From the NCBI RefSeq assembly GCF_024628725.1, contig NZ_CP102412.1, positions 20,103 to 84,102 on the forward strand: a DNA stretch of 64,000 nt. The letters run 5' to 3'. This DNA comes from Ruegeria sp. YS9 (GTDB taxonomy: Bacteria; Pseudomonadota; Alphaproteobacteria; Rhodobacterales; Rhodobacteraceae). The notes beneath the pieces are model-generated. The model was not told where the DNA came from, made no database searches, and saw only the letters and a program-made list of their open reading frames with translations. The position numbers were made by a program, and so were the translations under genes. Positions 62,407 through 64,000 of this stretch are shown one piece after another. Within the stretch, counting starts at the first letter, position 1. Each line of letters starts with the position of its first letter.

Positions 62407-63182
62407 TGCGCCTTTACTGCCCGGACCAGAACCAGCATTTCATAGTTGGGATCATGGGTGGACAGTTCTTCGGGCGCAATTTCACTGGCCCCAAGGCCGT
62501 GCAGGTTGCAGATGCAGGTAAAGACGTTGCCAACGGTCGACACCTCGACATTCTCTGCCGGGAAGACCGCCCGGAACAGGCGGCGCTTGGACTGGCTGGT
62601 GAAATGCCAGTATTCGCCCCAGTCATCCACGCCTTCGCGCCGCGCCACACGGGTCATCCCATGCGAGGTGCACAGCACCACGCCACCGGGTTTCAGAATG
62701 CGTTCCAGCGTAGCAATCGCCTTGTCGACCTCAAAGATCATCTGAAGGGTCTGAGTGATGATGATGCAGTCGAAACTGTTGTCGGGAATATGCGGCGCAT
62801 CGGTGATATCCGCCACGATGGTGGCCTGCGGATTGCCCTCGACATAGCTCAGTACATCCGCCTGCGTGACCCGGTCACCGCCGAATTTCTTCGTATAGGC
62901 CGGATCACCGAATTCCAGAACCCGGCCACGGATATCGTCGCTGTGATTTTGCAGGAATTCTTCCATGTAATGGCGTTCGATGGTCAGCAGGTCGCGATCC
63001 TGCCCGAACACGGCACTGATCGGCGACAGCCGCCGCAGCCCGCCGAAATCGACCGACCCAACCGGCACCGACTGAAGATTGTGCAACCGTTGTTGTTTAC
63101 GGATCCATTTGCGCAGCCGGTCCGGCAGCAGCACGGTCGCGGTGTCGCGCACCAGCTTTTCAACTCTTTGTCCCGGTGTCAT
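62403..63182 (-). CDS. Class I SAM-dependent methyltransferase
   Basis: 259 residues with a basic N-terminal helix (LLPDRLRKWIRKQQRL), the SAM site GRVLEFGDPAYTKKFGGDRV, ADITDAPHIPDNSFDCIIIT and the LKPGGVVLCTSHG of methyltransferase type 11. It likely methylates a sugar or sugar precursor. ATG 63182 was chosen because the family-like N-terminus begins there; the longer frame to 63350 would run into the epimerase gene and is not protein-like. It lies between the epimerase (13 bp upstream) and the GMC oxidoreductase, all on one strand. Confidence 0.9.
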   Translation of the reverse strand: MTPGQRVEKLVRDTATVLLPDRLRKWIRKQQRLHNLQSVPVGSVDFGGLRRLSPISAVFGQDRDLLTIERHYMEEFLQNHSDDIRGRVLEFGDPAYTKKFGGDRVTQADVLSYVEGNPQATIVADITDAPHIPDNSFDCIIITQTLQMIFEVDKAIATLERILKPGGVVLCTSHGMTRVARREGVDDWGEYWHFTSQSKRRLFRAVFPAENVEVSTVGNVFTCICNLHGLGASEIAPEELSTHDPNYEMLVLVRAVKAQ

Positions 63183-63195
63183 CGTGTTTGGCTCT

Positions 63196-64000
63196 TCATG
63201 CGTATGCTTTGGCGCGTTTCTCGGCCATGATGTCAGCGATGATATCATCCAGCGTGCGCGCCGGGCTGAACCCGGTGAACCGCCGCAGCTTCGAGACATC
63301 CGGCAGACGGCGGGCCATGTCTTCGAACCCTTCGGGATAGACCTCTTCATAGGGCACCAGACGGATTTCGGACGCGGATCCCGTTGCGGCGATGACCTTT
63401 TCGGCCAGCCCCCGGATCGTCACTTCCTGTTCACCACCGATATTGAAGACCTGCCCCCGGGCTTCGGGGACATCGAGCAGACGCATGAGCGCCTCGATCA
63501 CATCGGCCACATGGCTGAAACAGCGCGATTGCTCGCCGGTGCCATGAACCTGAATCGGCTGGCCGGACAGAGCCGCTTCGATGAAATTCGGAACAACCAT
63601 GCCATAGCGCCCGGTCTGGCGCGGGCCGGTCGTGTTGAAAAAGCGCAGGACGACCACCGGCAGATCCACCTCGCGCGCATAGGCCAGCGCCATGAACTCG
63701 TCCAACGTCTTGGCACAGGCATAGGACCAGCGCAGAACGCTGGTGGCACCGATCGTCAGATCGTCATCTTCGTTGAACGGGAATTTCGATGCCTTGCCGT
63801 AGACCTCGGAACTGGAGGCGATGAAGACCAGGGGCTTGTGGCGCAGGGCCGCCCGCAACACGTTCTGCGTGCCGTCCACATTGGTTGCGATCGACTGGCT
63901 GGGCTGATCCATGATCAGCTTGACCCCGACAGCGGCAGCCAGATGAAACACCGCGTCAGCGACCCCGACCAGTTCTTCGACCAGACCGGTATCCAATACG
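63196..64000 (-). CDS. NAD-dependent epimerase/dehydratase (N-terminus beyond the window)
   Basis: About 268 residues are inside the window; the NAD-binding GxxGxxG end is cut off at base 64000. What is seen: VFHLAAAVGVKLIMDQPSQS, IASSSEVYGKAS, the catalytic WSYACAKTLDEF (Tyr-x3-Lys), LRFFNTTGPRQTGRYGMVVP and FSHVADVIEALMRLL. This is an extended-SDR nucleotide-sugar enzyme close to UDP-glucuronate decarboxylases and UDP-glucose 4-epimerases; which of them cannot be told. It is followed by the methyltransferase after 13 bp, so the two share a transcript. Confidence 0.92.
   Translation of the reverse strand, partial: VLDTGLVEELVGVADAVFHLAAAVGVKLIMDQPSQSIATNVDGTQNVLRAALRHKPLVFIASSSEVYGKASKFPFNEDDDLTIGATSVLRWSYACAKTLDEFMALAYAREVDLPVVVLRFFNTTGPRQTGRYGMVVPNFIEAALSGQPIQVHGTGEQSRCFSHVADVIEALMRLLDVPEARGQVFNIGGEQEVTIRGLAEKVIAATGSASEIRLVPYEEVYPEGFEDMARRLPDVSKLRRFTGFSPARTLDDIIADIMAEKRAKAYA

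Noticed and set aside
1..64000. tRNA, rRNA, insertion sequences, prophage
   Set aside because: No cloverleaf, rRNA segment, transposase motif or integrase was recognised while reading the window.

Overview
The window (64 kb) is one continuous surface-glycan biosynthesis region. The organism is most likely an alphaproteobacterium of the Rhodobacterales (Roseobacter-like). This rests on the high-GC coding style, the exosortase of the XrtD type (fused to an EpsI domain) and a secreted protein ending in a VPLPA-CTERM sorting tail, a combination known mainly from that group. No rRNA, tRNA, CRISPR array or intact insertion sequence was recognised. Both ends cut genes: a GT2 glycosyltransferase at the left and a sugar epimerase/dehydratase at the right.

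Layout. 0-2.6 kb: partial GT2, a doubtful small ORF, a GNAT-like protein and an O-acyltransferase. 2.7-9.4 kb: a methyltransferase, two divergent paralogous parallel beta-helix proteins (one with a heptapeptide repeat and a LamG-like domain, one with a Sec signal) and a Wzy-like polymerase/ligase. 9.3-13.2 kb: an ATGA-coupled operon of GT2, CelD-like GNAT, FemAB-like protein and NodB deacetylase. 13.4-19.0 kb: a DegT-type protein, a flippase, and an AlgD-like GDP-mannose 6-dehydrogenase overlapping a GT4. 19.0-29.2 kb (minus strand): priming sugar transferase, TPR lipoprotein, Wza-like export protein, outer-membrane beta-barrel, exosortase XrtD, a polytopic protein and an O-acyltransferase. 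29.8-34.0 kb (plus strand): ExeA-like ATPase, Wzz-like chain-length protein, BY-kinase-like autokinase and GT2. 34.0-34.6 kb: the VPLPA-CTERM protein. 35-43.4 kb: CmoA-like methyltransferase, polytopic GT-C-like proteins, GT2, FkbM methyltransferase and a UGM-like flavoprotein. 44.1-48.4 kb: a tightly overlapping CDP-sugar operon (RfbF, RfbG, C-methyltransferase, epimerase, GtrA). 48.7-64 kb: more GT2/GT4 enzymes, a second flippase, a PepSY-TM protein, a second UGM-like flavoprotein, a second deacetylase, a GMC oxidoreductase, a methyltransferase and the partial epimerase.

How it fits together (inference). The 7-34 kb part carries a full Wzx/Wzy-type exopolysaccharide machine: priming by the ExoY-like transferase, GTs, flippase, Wzy, Wzz plus kinase, Wza and a beta-barrel. 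It has the accessory set known from exosortase/PEP-CTERM gene clusters (TPR lipoprotein, ExeA-like ATPase, FemAB, deacetylase). AlgD predicts GDP-mannuronate as a precursor, and the beta-helix proteins are good candidates for enzymes acting on a uronate-containing polymer. The XrtD/VPLPA pair suggests a protein is sorted to the envelope together with the polysaccharide. The 44-64 kb part looks like a second glycan locus, building a CDP-derived branched deoxysugar with its own flippase. Two flippases, about nine GTs and duplicated flavoproteins and deacetylases suggest that at least two polysaccharide pathways lie side by side.
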